Assembly: GCA_031283395.1 (NCBI GenBank)
Contig: JAITBV010000232.1
Coordinates: 1 to 13,119, forward strand
Length of the DNA stretch: 13,119 bases
Origin: Candidatus Adiutrix sp.
Lineage (GTDB): Bacteria; Desulfobacterota; Desulfarculia; Adiutricales; Adiutricaceae
Reading direction: 5' to 3'
Shown: in pieces, positions 11,204 through 13,119 of the stretch
How positions within the stretch are numbered: position 1 is the stretch's first letter
How the letters are laid out: every line of letters starts with the position of its first letter
The notes under the pieces: model-generated
The model's input: the letters and a program-made list of their open reading frames with translations, nothing else
Database searches by the model: none
Told to the model about the DNA's origin: nothing
Translations under genes and position numbers: made by a program

Positions 11204-13119
11204 GGTTTCACCTCTCGGGGGCTGGTCCCTTCCGCCTCGGTCGGGGCCAGGGAGGTCAGAAAGGAGCGGATCGGGTCCAGGTCGGCGCGGCTTTTCAGGG
11301 TTAGGTCGCCGACGAATAGTTTGCCGGAGGGCGACAGGCGGACCCGGCGTTTCTTATCCGTTACCAAAGCCAGGACCTGGTCGTAGGAGGCCGGCCCGCC
11401 GGGCCCGAAAGTCAGGGTCAGGCCCCCGGGACCGGTCTCCAGGCGGGCCGCTCCGGCCCGCCGGAGCAGGATCTTCGTTTCCATCAGGGCCGCCAGGTTT
11501 TCGGTCTCTTCCGGCGGCGGGCCGAAACGGTCGCGCATTTCGGCCTTGAGGGCTTCGATCTCCTCAAAGGTCCCGGCTTCGGACAGCCGGCGGTAGAGAA
11601 CCAGGCGGGCGGGGGTGTCGGGCACATAATCGGCCGGGAGATAGGCCGGCAGGCCCAGGGCCGCTTCCGGCTCCGGGGTCTCCTCGACCGGCTGGCCTTT
11701 CAGTTCCCGTATGGTCTCCTCCATCAGTTGGGCATACATTTCATAGCCCACCAATTGGGCCTGGCCTGACTGGGCCGCGCCCAGGATGTTGCCGCTGCCG
11801 CGGATCTCCAGGTCGTGCCTGGCTATCTGGTAGCCGCTGCCCAGGTCGCTATGGTCCAACAGGGCTTTGAGGCGTTTTTTGGCATCGGCGGTCAAAGTAT
11901 CCGGATCGTTCACCAGGAGATAGGCGAAGGCCTCCTGGTTGCCCCGGCCGACCCGGCCGCGCAGTTGGTAGAGCTGGGCCAGGCCGAAGCGGTCGGCCTG
12001 ATCTATTATGATGGTGCCGGCGGCCGGGAAATCCAGGCCGGACTCCACTATGGCCGTGGTGATCCAGACATCCAGTTCCCGATTCAGGAACCTGGTCAGG
12101 ACATCTTCCAATTCTGATTCCTTCATCTGCCCATGGCCTATGCCGAAGCGCACCAGGGGCATGAGCCGCCGGAGGCGGTCGGCCCAGAGCTGTATGTCCC
12201 GCACCCGGTTGTGGACCAGGAAGACCTGGCCGCCCCTGGCCAGTTCCCGGTCGATGGCCTCGCAGACGGTTTCATCCTCGTATTTAAGGAGGATGGTCTT
12301 GACGGCCTGCCGGTCCTGGGGAGGGGTGGCGATGGTGCTCAAATCGCGGATGCCGGCCAGGGACATCGACAGGCTGCGGGGAATGGGGGTGGCGCTCATG
12401 GCCATGACGTCCACCCGGGTGCGGAGCTTTTTCAGCTTCTCCTTGTCGGCCACGCCGAAGCGGTGTTCCTCGTCTATGACCACCAGCCCCAGGTCCCGGA
12501 ATTTCACGTCTTTCGAAAGGAGGCGGTGAGTGCCGATGATGACGTCCACCCGGCCTTCGGCCGTCTCCTTAAGAAGGCTCCTGATTTCCGCCGGCTTCTT
12601 GAAGCGCGACAGGGCCGCGGTCCTGACCCCCCAGGGCGAAAGGCGGGCCGTGAAGGTGCGCTCGTGCTGTTCGGCCAGGATGGTGGTGGGCACCAGGACG
12701 GCCGCCTGCTTCTTTTCGGAAATGACTTTGAAGACGGCCCTTAAGGCCACCTCGGTCTTGCCGTAGCCCACATCGCCGCAGATGAGCCGGTCCATGGGTT
12801 TGGGCGCGGCCAGATCCGCCAGGACCTCGTCTATGGCCTGCCTTTGGTCCGGGGTCTCGTCATACTCAAAGGCGGCTTCGAATTCCGTAAAGAAGCTGTC
12901 CCGGGATTCGTAGGCGTGGCCGGAGCTTATCTGGCGGGCGGCGTAGAGCCGGAGCAGTTCCTCGGCCATCCGGCGGATGTTTTCCTTGACCTTGGTCTTC
13001 AGTCGGCCCCAGGTCAGGCCGCCCAGGCGGTCCAGAAGGGGCGGGCGGGTTTCGGCCCCCACGTATTTGCCGACCGACTTGAAGAGTTCCACCGGCACAT
13101 AGAGCTTGTCCCCGCCCTT
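11200..13119 (-). CDS. mfd: transcription-repair coupling factor, C-terminal part (runs off the right edge)
   Basis: Mfd is a DNA translocase that pushes stalled RNA polymerase off DNA lesions and recruits UvrA. The 639 visible residues start inside the RNA-polymerase-interacting domain (KGGDKLYVPVELF is the typical end of that domain). They include the RecG-like motor: Walker A GDVGYGKTE near 115-123, DEEH near 216-219, SATPIPRSL near 242-250, ESGLDFP near 359-365, and the DRFGLAQLYQLRGRVGR helicase motif VI region near 376-392. The C-terminal TRCF regulatory domain (LPADYVPDTPARLVLYRRL onward) ends the protein. Full-length Mfd is about 1,100-1,200 residues, so roughly the N-terminal 500 are missing off the window. 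No internal stop or frameshift is seen. The frame is open through the right edge; the earliest GTG inside the window is not the real start. Confidence 0.97.
   Translation of the reverse strand, partial: KGGDKLYVPVELFKSVGKYVGAETRPPLLDRLGGLTWGRLKTKVKENIRRMAEELLRLYAARQISSGHAYESRDSFFTEFEAAFEYDETPDQRQAIDEVLADLAAPKPMDRLICGDVGYGKTEVALRAVFKVISEKKQAAVLVPTTILAEQHERTFTARLSPWGVRTAALSRFKKPAEIRSLLKETAEGRVDVIIGTHRLLSKDVKFRDLGLVVIDEEHRFGVADKEKLKKLRTRVDVMAMSATPIPRSLSMSLAGIRDLSTIATPPQDRQAVKTILLKYEDETVCEAIDRELARGGQVFLVHNRVRDIQLWADRLRRLMPLVRFGIGHGQMKESELEDVLTRFLNRELDVWITTAIVESGLDFPAAGTIIIDQADRFGLAQLYQLRGRVGRGNQEAFAYLLVNDPDTLTADAKKRLKALLDHSDLGSGYQIARHDLEIRGSGNILGAAQSGQAQLVGYEMYAQLMEETIRELKGQPVEETPEPEAALGLPAYLPADYVPDTPARLVLYRRLSEAGTFEEIEALKAEMRDRFGPPPEETENLAALMETKILLRRAGAARLETGPGGLTLTFGPGGPASYDQVLALVTDKKRRVRLSPSGKLFVGDLTLKSRADLDPIRSFLTSLAPTEAEGTSPREVKP

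Noticed and set aside
1..13119. CRISPR arrays, tRNA/rRNA genes, insertion sequences, phage or integrase genes
   Set aside because: None seen on either strand: no regular long direct repeats with spacers, no tRNA-like cloverleaf ends, no transposase or integrase motifs in any frame.

Overview
The window is a compact, GC-rich bacterial chromosome segment. It holds about twelve complete or nearly complete protein genes and two partial ones: guaB at the left edge and mfd at the right edge. All but two genes lie on the minus strand. A SurA-like periplasmic chaperone, a likely lipoprotein, Sec-type signal peptides and a good sigma-54-type promoter point to a Gram-negative bacterium. The mfd / PpiC-like / SurA-like order and the general protein style suggest Desulfobacterota (the former Deltaproteobacteria). 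That placement is inference from memory, not from a search.

Region 1 (1-4513, minus strand) is a probable operon of housekeeping and cofactor genes, in transcription order ribD, ribE, gph-like HAD phosphatase, coaE, ppx/gppA-like phosphatase, guaB. It makes flavin and CoA precursors and leads into purine synthesis and exopolyphosphate/pppGpp metabolism. Most junctions are short or overlapping. A promoter with a 17-bp spacer can be placed just before ribD. No FMN riboswitch is visible there.

Region 2 (4514-5163) is a divergent intergenic stretch with AT-rich palindromes, then a small plus-strand ArsR-like winged-helix regulator without cysteines. A perfect 24-bp GC palindrome follows, where this gene converges with the next minus-strand gene.

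Region 3 (5164-8518) is a minus-strand unit behind a strong TTGTTT-N17-TATAAT promoter: a small three-helix membrane protein, an ABC-type peptide/solute-binding protein without permease or ATPase neighbours, and an exported Sel1-repeat protein. The likely theme is cell-envelope function. Divergent from it is yjbQ, of the UPF0047 / secondary thiamine-phosphate synthase family.

Region 4 (8936-9320) is 385 bases without a convincing protein gene, and it is the most interesting stretch. It contains, in order on the plus strand, a T8 tract, tandem TTCnAn...TTGAA repeats about 21-22 bp apart, an IHF-like sequence, a sigma-54-type -24/-12 promoter (GG-N10-GC), and a 12-bp perfect hairpin followed by T5. 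Promoter and terminator are spaced for an RNA of about 92 nt with an unpaired CUCCUU (anti-Shine-Dalgarno) stretch. I read this as a candidate sigma-54-dependent small regulatory RNA.

Region 5 (9321-13119, minus strand) is an operon of mfd (transcription-repair coupling factor, C-terminal 640 or so residues), a PpiC-like probable lipoprotein that overlaps mfd by 4 bases, and a SurA-like periplasmic chaperone 5 bases further on.
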